A DNA stretch of 64,000 nt from Chitinophagaceae bacterium (GCA_016720825.1 JADKJV010000004.1:215421-279420); one strand, 5' to 3'. Shown: positions 44,449 to 54,138, numbered from the stretch's first letter. Translations and numbers: made by a program. Notes: generated from the letters alone by a model not told the origin.

Positions 44449-45579
44449 ATGAAATTTTCATTGCTGCCAGTAGCATTCGTAATCAGTTGCAGTGTATTTG
44501 CACAGCCTGTTACGCTGAATGTTGTTTCCCCCGATTTCAATAATGTAAAAGTAAACCCGGCCACCACGGTAAAAAACCAGGCGATGACAGGTACCTGCTG
44601 GTGTTTTTCTACAACATCATTGGTTGAAAGTGAAGCAATCCGCACAAACCAGAAATCACTTGACCTGAGCGAAATGTTTACAGTGCGCAATATCTACCTG
44701 GAGAAAGCAAAAAACTATGTGCTTCGTGTCGGTAAAGCACAGTTTGGTGAAGGTGGTTTGGGTCATGATATGATCCGTGCTATTGCCACGTATGGAGCAG
44801 AGCCGGAATCCGTATACAGCGGTCTGGTAAACGGCGAAAAAACGTTCAATCACCAGGCGATGGTTTCAAAACTGCAGGCTTACCTGGACAGTGTGATTAA
44901 AGTGCAGCCTGTGAAAGCAGACTGGATTCCCGGTTACACAGCCATCCTGGATGAATATATGGGAGCGGCTCCCGGTGAATTTGAATATGAAGGGAAAAAA
45001 TACACCCCGTTAACTTTTGCAAAAGATGTGGTGCATTTCAATATGAATGATTATGTAAGTATTACTTCTTTTACGCACCAGCCTTATTACAGCAGCTTCA
45101 TCTTGCAGGTGCCTGATAATTTCGCTAACGGCAGTTTCTATAACCTGCCTGTGAAAGACATGATTGATGTGGTTGCCAACGCTGTTAAAAACGGTTATAC
45201 GGTCAGCTGGGATGCAGATGTAAGTAATAACGGTTTCCGCCAGGATAAAGGCCTTGCCTTGTATCTCGACCCTGCACAAAAATATAAATCAGCAGACCTG
45301 ACACCGGACACCCAGGAACAACCCTGGAGTGTTGAAACCCGCCAGCATTTGTATGAAAACCTCACCACCCAGGATGATCACCTGATGCACCTGACCGGTT
45401 ATGAAGAATCCAAATCCGGGAAGAAGTTTTTCCTGGTGAAGAATTCATGGGGGTCTGTAGGACCTTTTGGCGGTTATATCAATGTGTCAGAATCTTATTT
45501 TGCCATCAACACCATCAGTGTGGTAGTTCCCAAAGCCGCGCTGTCTAAAGAAGTGCTGGCCAAACTGCAGATTCAGTAA
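44449..45579 (+). CDS. Secreted C1-family cysteine peptidase (bleomycin hydrolase type)
   Basis: The 376-residue protein has a signal peptide (MKFSLLPVAFVISCSVFAQP), the catalytic cysteine in NQAMTGTCWCFSTTSLVESE, the histidine in QDDHLMHLTGYEE and the asparagine in FLVKNSWGSVG. The order and spacing match C1B aminopeptidase C/bleomycin hydrolase. It is likely a periplasmic or secreted aminopeptidase. Confidence 0.9.
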   Translation: MKFSLLPVAFVISCSVFAQPVTLNVVSPDFNNVKVNPATTVKNQAMTGTCWCFSTTSLVESEAIRTNQKSLDLSEMFTVRNIYLEKAKNYVLRVGKAQFGEGGLGHDMIRAIATYGAEPESVYSGLVNGEKTFNHQAMVSKLQAYLDSVIKVQPVKADWIPGYTAILDEYMGAAPGEFEYEGKKYTPLTFAKDVVHFNMNDYVSITSFTHQPYYSSFILQVPDNFANGSFYNLPVKDMIDVVANAVKNGYTVSWDADVSNNGFRQDKGLALYLDPAQKYKSADLTPDTQEQPWSVETRQHLYENLTTQDDHLMHLTGYEESKSGKKFFLVKNSWGSVGPFGGYINVSESYFAINTISVVVPKAALSKEVLAKLQIQ

Positions 45580-46506
45580 TCAGGAAAACCGGTAACCCCG
45601 GAGGAATTCTGTAATCGTCATTTTTTTCTTGCCTTCGAGCTGGATTTCGAGCGCATGCAGCCAGCCGTCTGTACAGGCAAAACGCAGGAATGTTTTCCCG
45701 TCGGTTTCGTATTCCCCTTCCGGTAAGGCGGGTAAGCCCGGTTCTTTTGACGCTTTGTAGATCTTGAACATTTTTTCATTCAGAATACAAAAAGCACCGG
45801 GGTAGGGACTGAGTCCGCGAATGAGGTTGTACACTTTATCAACCGGCATGCTCCAGTTGATACGACATGTATCTGTATGTATTTTCGGTGCGTGGATGAT
45901 ATCATCTGCAGGCTGGGGGGATTCAGCAAGCGTGTTCTCCGCTAACCCACGGATGGTTTTTACCAGCAGTTCAGCACCAATCATTTTCATTTTATCATGG
46001 ATATCTCCTGCAGAATCGTTTTCACCAATGGGAAAACTTTCCTGTAAAAGGATATTGCCGGTATCAATTTCATGCTGCAGTTTGAAAGTGGTTACGCCGG
46101 TTTCTTTTTCACCATTGATCACCGCCCAGTTAATAGGCGCGGCACCCCGGTAGCGGGGCAGGAGTGATCCATGCAGGTTAATCGTACCCATGGGCGGCAT
46201 ATTCCATACCATTTCAGGCAGCATGCGGAAAGCGACTACGACCTGTACATCGGCCTGTAAATTTTTAAGTGATTCAAGAAAGGCAGGGTCTTTTAATTTT
46301 TCCGGCTGAAGTACAGTGAGGTTGTTTTCAACCGCATATTTTTTTACAGCACTTTGCTGTAATTGCAAACCACGGCCGGCCGGTTTATCAGGTGCGGTGA
46401 TTACCCCAACAATAGTACAGCCGGCTTTTACCAGTGCATCCAGGCTGGCCACCGCAAATTCCGGCGTACCCATGAAAACGATTCTCAGTGATCGGAAATC
46501 CTTCAT
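45580..46506 (-). CDS. fmt: Methionyl-tRNA formyltransferase
   Basis: The 308-residue protein has FMGTPEFAVASLDALV, the formyl-THF site NLHGSLLPRYRGAAPINWAVINGE, EIDTGNILLQESFPIGEND and a C-terminal OB domain. It formylates initiator Met-tRNA. It ends one base from the convergent C1 peptidase. A NamZ-type gene lies a few kilobases upstream on the same strand. Confidence 0.96.
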   Translation of the reverse strand: MKDFRSLRIVFMGTPEFAVASLDALVKAGCTIVGVITAPDKPAGRGLQLQQSAVKKYAVENNLTVLQPEKLKDPAFLESLKNLQADVQVVVAFRMLPEMVWNMPPMGTINLHGSLLPRYRGAAPINWAVINGEKETGVTTFKLQHEIDTGNILLQESFPIGENDSAGDIHDKMKMIGAELLVKTIRGLAENTLAESPQPADDIIHAPKIHTDTCRINWSMPVDKVYNLIRGLSPYPGAFCILNEKMFKIYKASKEPGLPALPEGEYETDGKTFLRFACTDGWLHALEIQLEGKKKMTITEFLRGYRFS

Positions 46507-46558
46507 GCCGCGAAGGTATGAAAGGAATGGCTGAGCAGCAGCGGGGCGCTTTAATTAA

Positions 46559-46894
46559 TCAGGCAGCGCTCAGCCTGCAGGTAACCTGTTTCTTCCTGCG
46601 GCTGATGGCAATCGTTTCCCCGTTGAGCAGGGAGACCGTGGTTTGTTTGCCTACGTTCACGGATTTGATATATTTCTTGTTTACCAGATGGGTGCGGTGG
46701 GTCCGGATGAACTGTTCCCGCGGCAGCATTTCTTCAAATTTGCGGAGGACCCTGGCGACTGTCAGCGGGTAATTCCCGTTGCTGAAATGAATCCGGCTGT
46801 AATTGCTGATACTTTCAATCCGGATGATGTCGGCGGTATGTACAGATACCTGGCCCCTGTCAGTTGGAATAATTATTTGAAATGATGCCGGCAT
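46559..46894 (-). CDS. Stand-alone LytTR DNA-binding protein
   Basis: The frame is taken from ATG MPASFQIIIPTDRGQVSVHTADIIRIESISNYSRIHF; an upstream extension to 46999 has no family support. The rest (REQFIRTHRTHLVNKKYIKSVN, ISRRKKQ) is a full LytTR domain of about 100 residues. No receiver domain is attached. It lies downstream of a response regulator and histidine kinase. The inverted repeat ATAGGAC-N4-GTCCTAT 61 bases upstream matches one upstream of the response regulator. Confidence 0.82.
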   Translation of the reverse strand: MPASFQIIIPTDRGQVSVHTADIIRIESISNYSRIHFSNGNYPLTVARVLRKFEEMLPREQFIRTHRTHLVNKKYIKSVNVGKQTTVSLLNGETIAISRRKKQVTCRLSAA

Positions 46895-46954
46895 AGCGAG
46901 ATAAACTGGGTTTAAACAGACTCCCAAACTTCGCATTAGGGTGATTGCCGGACA

Positions 46955-46972
46955 ATAGGACGAATGTCCTAT
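46955..46972 (-). promoter_or_regulatory. Inverted repeat upstream of the LytTR gene
   Basis: ATAGGAC-GAAT-GTCCTAT has seven-base perfect arms and a four-base spacer. The same arms and spacing occur at 47830-47851, 33 bases upstream of the response regulator. It is a candidate operator shared by the two regulators. Confidence 0.6.
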
Positions 46973-46995
46973 AGGTTGGATGATGTAAGCCAGTT

Positions 46996-47090
46996 TCAAA
47001 ATTCAAAATTAAAAATTCAAAAACAAATCCCAATAGCTATCGGGACCCAATTCCCAATTCCAAATTCCAAATTCCCAATTCCCAACACAG
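46996..47090 (+). repeat. attcaaa and ttcccaatt phrase repeats with a cgatagctatcg element
   Basis: Steps of caaaattcaaaattaaa are followed by TCCCAATAGCTATCGGGA (47028-47045, one mismatch from a perfect palindrome) and then by ttcccaattccaaattcc steps. It abuts the 19-base tandem repeat. Confidence 0.75.
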
Positions 47091-47145
47091 TGAGGGAACT
47101 CGAACTGAGTGAGGGAACTCGAACTGAATAAGGGCACTCGAACTG
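47089..47145 (+). repeat. Three tandem 19-base repeats
   Basis: AGTGAGGGAACTCGAACTG occurs at 47089-47107 and 47108-47126, and as AATAAGGGCACTCGAACTG at 47127-47145. The unit is much less degenerate than the neighbouring phrase repeats. It stands 13 bases from the 3' end of the response regulator gene. Confidence 0.8.
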
Positions 47146-47158
47146 TATAAGATACCCT

Positions 47159-47797
47159 CTAATAATTCTTCCCAAAAACCTTATTAATAGCCTCCGTCTT
47201 GTTCTGTACGTGGAGTTTTTCGTAAATCCTGTAGAGGTGTTGCCGCACGGTGCTGAAACTGATTCCCAGTTGTTCAGCGATTTCTTTGTACAGAAGTCCT
47301 TTGGCAGTCAGTTCAAGCACTTCTTTTTCGCGGGCAGAAAGGATGGCACCGGCGCCTTCGCTGGTACGAACAGCCTGGTTCTGGAATACGTTAACCAGTT
47401 TGCGTGCGATCGACGCGCTCATGGGTGAGCCGCCTTTATGCAGTTCTTTTATCGCTTCAATAATTTGCAGCGGCGGGGTTTTCTTCAGCAGGTAACCGCT
47501 GGCACCGGCTTTTAATGCTTCAAATACCTGCTCATTGTTTTCGTAGACTGTAAACATCATAAACTGGATAGCAGGGGCGAGGGCTTTTATTTGCCTTACA
47601 CATTCAATGCCGGTCATGCCCGGCAGGTTGATATCCATAATTACAATATCAGGCTTCAGCAAGGGTAATTCAATGGCCGCTGCTTCTGCCGTCCTGAAAC
47701 AGCTGAGTAATTGAATCTCCGGATCTTTATTTAAAAACGCAGTAAGACCATCTGCTACTTCCTGGAGGTCTTCTACGATTACGGTGGTAATGGCCAT
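47159..47797 (-). CDS. NarL/LuxR-type response regulator
   Basis: The 212-residue protein has a receiver domain with the phospho-acceptor Asp in LKPDIVIMDINLPGMTGIE, the Lys in LLKKTPP, and a C-terminal LuxR helix-turn-helix (SAREKEVLELTAKGLLYKEIAEQLGISFSTVRQHLYRIYEKL). It is probably the partner of the histidine kinase just upstream. It lies between that kinase and the LytTR gene. Confidence 0.93.
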   Translation of the reverse strand: MAITTVIVEDLQEVADGLTAFLNKDPEIQLLSCFRTAEAAAIELPLLKPDIVIMDINLPGMTGIECVRQIKALAPAIQFMMFTVYENNEQVFEALKAGASGYLLKKTPPLQIIEAIKELHKGGSPMSASIARKLVNVFQNQAVRTSEGAGAILSAREKEVLELTAKGLLYKEIAEQLGISFSTVRQHLYRIYEKLHVQNKTEAINKVFGKNY

Positions 47798-47829
47798 TGT
47801 TACAAAACTATTCGGTAATTGAATACGAT

Positions 47830-47851
47830 GTATAGGACTTAAGTCCTATAC
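47830..47851 (-). promoter_or_regulatory. Perfect 22-base palindrome upstream of the response regulator
   Basis: The core is TATAGGAC-TTAA-GTCCTATA, extended by one G-C pair. It overlaps the last codons of the histidine kinase gene and lies 33 bases upstream of the response regulator start. It shares ATAGGAC-N4-GTCCTAT with 46955-46972. Confidence 0.6.
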
Positions 47852-50771
47852 ACTGGCTGGTATTATAATTGACAGGCTCATGCCTGTATCCTGTCCGAAA
47901 ACAAGTTTGCCGCCAATATCTGCAATCCTTTTTTTCATGTTTTCGAGCCCGTTGGCAAAAGGCCGCAGGTGGTTCCAGTCGATGCCTTTGCCATTATCGC
48001 TATAAGTTAACTCCAGTTCACCGGCAGTTTTAAAACTGATCCACACCTCTGTGGCTTCCGCATGTTTAACGGTGTTATGCATGCATTCTTTCAGCACCAG
48101 AAAAGATTCCGCCTGATTTCTCCGTTCAGTGGCTGTTCGGTTACTTCATCCCGGAAATGCAAAGTGATATGGCTGTCGGATAAATATTCAGAGGCATAAG
48201 AGCGGGTGAATGCCACCAGGTCACCTAGGGTGTCGTATTTCCGGTTCAGTGCCCAGACGATTTCATTCATTTTTTCTGCCATCTCATCGCTGTAACGTGA
48301 AATTTTCCCCAGGTCGTTGCCGAGTGTTGTGTCATTGCTTTTTTCCAGCTGGATTTTTTCGCTGAGGAATTTGATCCGCGAAAGGGAAGCCCCAAAATCG
48401 TCATGCATATCCGTGGCAATGCGGGTTCTTTCTTTTTCAATGGCCTGTTTTTTCTCCAGGGCTGCTTCCCGGCGGCGCAGTTGCTGTACAAAATAAATCC
48501 GGGTGAAGGCAAAGATGAGACCGGTAATCAAAATCCCGATGCCCGCAATAAAACCGGCCGTTTTCCAGAAAGGCTTGCGGATTTTGAACTGGTAATCGAG
48601 GTATTTCTCGGGGTAGATATTCCCGGAATAGCTGATTTTAACAAGCAGGCTGTAGTCGCCCGGCGCCAGGTTATTCAGTTCAATTTCACCTTTATTATTA
48701 CTGATCACACGTTCAGTACTTCCATACCGGAATGTGAAAGTGAAAGTGGTGTTGTTGTTATCCAGGAAAGTAGGGGCGGCAATGCGGAACAGGAAGTTAT
48801 TCTGCAAATAGCTGAAAGAATGATCTGCTGTGCTGATGTTCTTCCCATTGTTGACGATACTGTAAAAATAGGCATCCGATGCCTGGGGCAAATGATCATA
48901 CTGGCCGGCTGAATATTTAAAAAGTTTATTGGAGAATTCGGAAGTGACGTACAGGTTCCCCCGGTTGTCAACAGCCATGCTGACCAGCGGCTCGTAATTA
49001 TTAATACCGGTAGATAATTTCTGAATGGTGGTATCTGTACCTTCCAGGTGAATCAGGTCAAGTCCCGATGCCGTGGCAACAGCAATCTGGCCGGGACTGA
49101 TCCTTTCCAGGTTCAGTATAAAGTTATTGGACAGGCCATTCTTCCTGGTAATGCTGCTTACAACCTGAATGCTGTCACGATGTATTTTAATAAACAACAA
49201 CCCGGATGTTCTTGTGCCGCACAGGAAAGTATCAAGATTCCAGTGAATCAGGGAGCGTGCCGTTAATAGCTTATTGTCATAAAGAATCGTTCGTTTTTTT
49301 TCGAGCCGGCCATTCGCTAATTCAAACATTTCAACCCTCCCGGAACGGTCAAAACTCCAGTACCGGTTTTGCTCATCAAAAGCAATTTTGTCAGAAAAAT
49401 AAAAAACGGGGGTTGTGATTATTTCACCGGATTTTGTAAACACATAAATGTTCCTGGCAGACATCACCAGGTTGCCCTTCCGGTCCAGTGTTCCTTTTGT
49501 TACAACACCCCCGATTATGGAAGAGGTGTCTGCAGGTATCATTTTCTTTTTTTCTCCCCTGGCATTCAGGAGCGTTCCGCCGTTTACAAACGACCATAAT
49601 TCCCCGTTCCAGTAAAACCATTTACCGGAAGCATTCGTTGTCTTCAGGTTTAGCAGTTTGGCAGAATCGTTTTTGATCAGATAATACCGGGCATCGGTAT
49701 TGACGAATACGGAACTGTCCGGAAGCCGGTAACAATACGTGCTCTTGCCTGAGCTGTTACCCTGCAATGTTTTTACTTCCCGGTAAGGTGACTGGACGAG
49801 TTTTTGAACCCCTTTACTATAAGCTACAAACCAATAATTATTTTCCTTGTCGGTATATACATTGGTGATTCCTTTCATCAGCCCTTCCTCGTGACTGTAT
49901 AACTCGGTTTCACCATTTTTTTATTGATCCTGTAAACGCCCTGTGCACCGATGCAGAAAATATTGCCGCTGTTATCAAAGGTCAGGTAGTCGGGTATAAA
50001 TCCGGCGGGCAGGTAGCTGGTATACCATGGGTTTTCAAGTTTGAAAACAGGGCCGGGATAGATTTTCAGCTGGTAAATGACCGTGTTAATCCTGGCGTAT
50101 GCATTGCCTTCATTATCTGTAAAAAGATTACTTACATCCCCGACAGGGATTTCATGGATGATTTCTTTCTTTTCATAATCATAAATGTTAAGCGGCCCGT
50201 TCTCATCCTGGGTAGATCTTTTAACTAGGAGATACGGTCCCGCGATCGTGCAAAGGGGAATATTATTCAGGCCATATTTAAAGCGTTGGCTTTTGTTGTC
50301 AAGCGGAATCAATTGCCCGTTTTTGTAACGGAACATGCCGGGGTTTGTAATGATGATGTAGTCGTTACTGCCCAGGTGGATGATCAGTGAAATCTCTTTG
50401 AGGGAATTCAGTATGGACGAATCTGATTTGATATGATCCCTGTTAATCCAGATGGTGCTGCCGGAAAATGGGGGAACCAGCAGATTGCTGTCTTTGTCAT
50501 ACAGGAAGGTCTCTGTAATGCCAATTGAATGTCCGTCTATTTCCGTGTAATTGGTGAAACGGATCCCGTCGTAGATGCTGATGCCATCCCGGGAAAGGAA
50601 GACCATCCGTCCATACCGGTCCTGCGTGACCTGCTGGATTTTGGAATCAACCAGTCCGTTTGAAGGTGTATACGTTTCAAACACATGCTGCGCCTGCAAA
50701 AATTGGCTGGTCAATAAAAGGATGCAGAGCAAGGGTATCCGGCGCATCCTTAAAAATATCATTTTATTCAA
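47846..50771 (-). CDS. Propeller-type sensor histidine kinase, two frameshifts
   Basis: Three frames join into a protein of about 975 residues: signal peptide, two-component-regulator propeller repeats (start QHVFETYTPSNGLVDSKIQQVTQDRYGRMVFLSRDG), a Y_Y_Y-like domain (NLAPGDYSLLVKISYSGN), a membrane helix, HisKA_3 (ERTRIATDMHDDFGASLSRI) and HATPase (LKECMHNTVKHA, DNGKGID). One A added to the run 49916-49922 gives INKKNGETELYSHEEG. One T added opposite 48101-48104 gives RRNLFLVLKECMHN. Both are homopolymers, so the gene was probably intact. The signal sensed is unknown. Confidence 0.85.
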
Positions 50772-52050
50772 AATCTTCGTACATCAGGTATTTCTTCCGG
50801 ATTTGTTTGAATGCAGAAAGACCGGGCTCCCAGCTGGCGCGGATTTCTTTTTCAGATTTTCCGTCGCGGATCTGTTGCCAGAGTTCATTGTTACCGGCCA
50901 GTTTGCTGAAATGTGATGTTTCCATATTGCCGGATTTGGGAACGAGGAAGAATTTATCCTTATCCGGGAAAAGTTTATACGCTTCCATCACCCATTTCAG
51001 CTGGATCCGGTCGTTCACTTCTTTCAGCACATCTTCCGGTTTGCCACTGAGATCGCGGCCATAACAAACCTGTCCGTACAGTTTGGATGATTTGGCGCCT
51101 TCATTGGGATTGGGCGTGAAAGAAAATAGATCATGCGGCAGATCGGGATGCCCGTATACCTGGAATTGTTTATTGGTACCGCGGCCTTCACTGAATACAG
51201 TGCCTTCAAAAAAACAGGTGGAAGGGTAGAGATAAATGGATTGGATATTGGGCAGGTTGGGAGAAGGTCTTACCGGCAATACGTATTTGCTTTTATGCGT
51301 GTAGTTGGCACATTTGATCACCAGGAAATGAAAAGGTGTATCAGGCAGTGAATTTTCTGCGTTTTTATAATAGGCGTATACTTCATTGGCCGCAGGTTTC
51401 AGCCATTTTTCACCGGCAATCATCATGGCATATTCTCCCAGCGTCATACCGTAAACGATAGGCACGGGCTGCATGCCAATAAAACTTTTGAATTTTGAAA
51501 CGTCGAGTACGGGTCCGTCCACATAAAATCCATTCGGATTCGGACGATCGAGCAGGAGCAGGGGTTTGTGCATTTCAAAAGCTGCTTCCATAAATTCCTG
51601 CATGGAAGAAATGTATGTGTAGAAACGAACGCCGACATCCTGGATGTCAAAAATGAGAATGTCAACATCTTTTACATCTTCCGGGGCAGGCCTGCGTTTG
51701 GGGCCGTATAAAGAAACCACTTTGATGCCTGTTTTTTCATCTTTATAGTTACTGATATTTTCACCGGCATCTGCGCTGCCGCGGAAACCATGTTCGGGTC
51801 CGAAGATCACGCGGATATCCATGCCCAGTTTGATGAGCGTATCCACGAGGTGTGATTTGCCAACAGTGGAAGTCTGGTTGGCAAATATGCCCAGTTTCTT
51901 TCCCCGGAGCATGGGCAGGTATACAGAAATACGTTCGGCGCCGCTGAGGATTTCGGCGGTTGGCTTGTCGGTTGTGGCCTGGACCAATTGCTGGGTATTC
52001 CCCCCGAATTGAAGGGCCACCAGGACTGATAAAATGAGTATTTTTTTCAT
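50764..52050 (-). CDS. DUF1343 protein, NamZ-type exo-beta-N-acetylmuramidase
   Basis: The 428-residue secreted protein has the family core LGIFANQTSTVGKSHLVDTL, VIFGPEHGFRGSADAGE (Glu and His proposed as catalytic in NamZ), FDIQDVGVRFYTYISSM and LLDRPNPNGFYVDGPVL. NamZ removes N-acetylmuramic acid from muropeptide ends. The gene overlaps the histidine kinase upstream end by eight bases. The enzymatic role is assigned by family. Confidence 0.88.
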   Translation of the reverse strand: MKKILILSVLVALQFGGNTQQLVQATTDKPTAEILSGAERISVYLPMLRGKKLGIFANQTSTVGKSHLVDTLIKLGMDIRVIFGPEHGFRGSADAGENISNYKDEKTGIKVVSLYGPKRRPAPEDVKDVDILIFDIQDVGVRFYTYISSMQEFMEAAFEMHKPLLLLDRPNPNGFYVDGPVLDVSKFKSFIGMQPVPIVYGMTLGEYAMMIAGEKWLKPAANEVYAYYKNAENSLPDTPFHFLVIKCANYTHKSKYVLPVRPSPNLPNIQSIYLYPSTCFFEGTVFSEGRGTNKQFQVYGHPDLPHDLFSFTPNPNEGAKSSKLYGQVCYGRDLSGKPEDVLKEVNDRIQLKWVMEAYKLFPDKDKFFLVPKSGNMETSHFSKLAGNNELWQQIRDGKSEKEIRASWEPGLSAFKQIRKKYLMYEDFE

Positions 52051-52184
52051 ATGGAAATCTGTGTTGGCATTAAAGTACTGAAAATAAAGATGCAGAACGC
52101 CCGGAATATTTAAAAGGTTGCATTCCGGTTTTTTCCTCTACCTTCAGCCCTCTTTTTTTAGAAAACAAATATAAATATTATACA

Positions 52185-52640
52185 ATGGCGCAGGTAAAAG
52201 CGGGTGATAAAATTAAAGTACATTATCACGGTAAATTAACCAACGGACAGACTTTCGATTCATCAGAAGGCCGGGAGCCGCTTGAATTTGAAGTGGGCAG
52301 CGGACAAGTGATCAAAGGTTTTGATGATGGCGTAACAGGCATGGCCGTAGGGGATAAAAAAACAATTGAAATCCCGTCTGATGAAGCTTACGGACCCCGG
52401 AATGAAGAAATGGTGATTGATATGCCGAAAGAACGTTTCCCGGCAGAAATGGTACTGGAACTCGGCATGCCGCTGATGATGACCGATGGCCAGGGCCAGA
52501 ATTTCCAGGTGGTGATTACAGAAATCAAGGAAAACACGGTGATGCTGGATGCAAACCATCCGCTGGCGGGGCAGACGCTGGTCTTCGACCTGGAATTGGT
52601 GGAGATAGTGGGGGGAAAGCCGTTGATTATTATGCCGTAA
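52185..52640 (+). CDS. SlyD-like FKBP-type peptidyl-prolyl isomerase
   Basis: The 151-residue protein begins AGDKIKVHYHGKLTNGQTFDSSEGREPLEFEVGSGQVIKGFDDGV, the split FKBP domain, followed by an insert-in-flap domain (EEMVIDMPKERFPAEMVLELG) and the C-terminal FKBP strand NHPLAGQTLVFDLELVEI. The His-rich metal-binding tail of E. coli SlyD is absent. TACCTTCA at 52139-52146 is a weak -7 candidate. Confidence 0.93.
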   Translation: MAQVKAGDKIKVHYHGKLTNGQTFDSSEGREPLEFEVGSGQVIKGFDDGVTGMAVGDKKTIEIPSDEAYGPRNEEMVIDMPKERFPAEMVLELGMPLMMTDGQGQNFQVVITEIKENTVMLDANHPLAGQTLVFDLELVEIVGGKPLIIMP

Positions 52641-52666
52641 GAAAATAAGAATGGATAATATTGGAT

Positions 52667-52697
52667 AGCCTGGAGTTTTCTTCAGGCTTTTTTTTAC
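52667..52697 (+). terminator. Terminator after the FKBP gene
   Basis: AGCCTGGAG-TTTT-CTTCAGGCT forms a stem with one mismatch, followed by a run of T that merges into the next repeat. Confidence 0.75.
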
Positions 52698-52806
52698 CAC
52701 TAAGGACACAAAGAAATACACAAAGGTCACAATGACATAACTTTTGTGTCCTTTGCTTTGCCCGCCGTGCGCCTATGCTGAAGCTTCGGCCTAAGGCTAT
52801 AGGTGG
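52694..52806 (+). repeat. taccactaaggacacaaag hairpin element
   Basis: AAGGACACAAAG at 52702-52713 pairs with CTTTTGTGTCCTT at 52741-52753. A GC-rich core follows (cccgccgtgcgcc...gaagcttcggcc), and then aggtggta closes against taccac at the start. It is closely related to 29959-30066. Confidence 0.75.
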
Positions 52807-52890
52807 TAAAATGTATTTCTCCCCTTTTCCTCCAGAATATTGTAACTTAGTCCCCCCGAATTTGACGGGTAATATATTTATACCAGGATT

Positions 52891-54138
52891 ATGTTCTCCA
52901 ACTACAAGTTCACCGCCTCCGACAGGTTTATGAAATATGTGCAGATTGACACGCAGAGCGATTCGCAGTCTGTTACCCACCCAAGCACCGAAAAACAGAA
53001 GAACCTCAGCCGCCTGCTGGTGGAAGAACTGCTGGCCATGGGGATAGCCGACGCGGAGATGGATGAGTGGGGTTATGTATATGCCACGGTGCCTTCCAAT
53101 TCGGAAAAACAGGTGCCGGTCATTTGTTTTTGCGCGCATGTGGATACGGCGCCTGATTGCAGCGGGACGGGTGTAAAACCCATTTTGCATGCCAATTACC
53201 AGGGACAGGATATTGTGCTGCCCGATGATCCCACACAGGTGATCCGGTTCAGCGAATACCCCAACCTGGCAACCCAGATCGGGAAAGATATTATTACGGC
53301 TTCCGGGACAACTTTACTGGGTTCTGATGATAAGGCCGGCGTGGCTGAGATTATGGACCTGGCGCATTTCCTGGTCAATAATCCGCAGGTAAAACATGGT
53401 AAAATCAGGTTACTGTTTACCCCGGATGAAGAAATCGGCATGGGTACGGCGAAAGTGGACCTGAAAAAACTGGGTGCTGATTTTGGCTATACACTGGATG
53501 GCGGTGATATTGGTTCGCTGGAAGATGAAACCTTCAGTGCAGATGGCGTGAAAGTAATTATACACGGTGTGATTGCCCACCCCGGTTATGCGAAAGGCAA
53601 AATGGTAAATGCGATGAAGATTGCCGGTGAAGTGCTGGCGGCATTACCGAAAGACCGGCTTTCCCCCGAATCTACCGAAGGGAAAAAAGGGTTTATCCAT
53701 CCGGTGCGGGTGGAAGGCCTGGCCGAAAAATGTTCCATTGATTTTATCATACGTGATTTTGATACACCGGGTCTGGTGAAAAAAGAAGATTACCTGCGTA
53801 CGCAGATTGAAGAAAGAATGCGGACTTACCCGAAGGCCACATTTGAATTCATTGTTACCGAGCAGTACCGCAACATGAAGGAAATCCTGGATGTTAATCC
53901 CGAGGTGGTGGATCATGCCAAGGAGGCGATTACCCGTGCCGGACTGGAGCTGAAAATGGAGAGTATCCGCGGCGGTACCGATGGCAGCCGGTTGTCATTT
54001 ATGGGTTTGCCCTGTCCCAACCTTTTTGCCGGTGAGCAGGCCATCCACTCCAAGCACGAATATATCAGTGTGCAGGATATGAATAAAGCCGTGGAAACAA
54101 TGGTTCATCTGGTTAAAATCTGGGAAGAAAGAACTTAA
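52891..54138 (+). CDS. pepT: Peptidase T (tripeptide aminopeptidase)
   Basis: The 415-residue M20-family protein has zinc ligands in CFCAHVDTAPDCSG, TTLLGSDDKAGVAEIMD, FTPDEEIGMGTAKVDL and GYTLDGGDIGSLEDET, and the C-terminal IRGGTDGSRLSFMGLPCPNLFAGEQAIHSKHEYI. This is the PepT pattern and length. It releases N-terminal residues from tripeptides. Confidence 0.94.
   Translation: MFSNYKFTASDRFMKYVQIDTQSDSQSVTHPSTEKQKNLSRLLVEELLAMGIADAEMDEWGYVYATVPSNSEKQVPVICFCAHVDTAPDCSGTGVKPILHANYQGQDIVLPDDPTQVIRFSEYPNLATQIGKDIITASGTTLLGSDDKAGVAEIMDLAHFLVNNPQVKHGKIRLLFTPDEEIGMGTAKVDLKKLGADFGYTLDGGDIGSLEDETFSADGVKVIIHGVIAHPGYAKGKMVNAMKIAGEVLAALPKDRLSPESTEGKKGFIHPVRVEGLAEKCSIDFIIRDFDTPGLVKKEDYLRTQIEERMRTYPKATFEFIVTEQYRNMKEILDVNPEVVDHAKEAITRAGLELKMESIRGGTDGSRLSFMGLPCPNLFAGEQAIHSKHEYISVQDMNKAVETMVHLVKIWEERT

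Noticed and set aside
47089..47145. CRISPR array
   Set aside because: The three 19-base units are directly adjacent with no spacers, and no cas genes are near.
49878..50771. Separate short sensor protein in front of the histidine kinase
   Set aside because: Its last residues and the next frame join into one propeller sequence after one A is added to a run of seven; it is the N-terminal part of the kinase.
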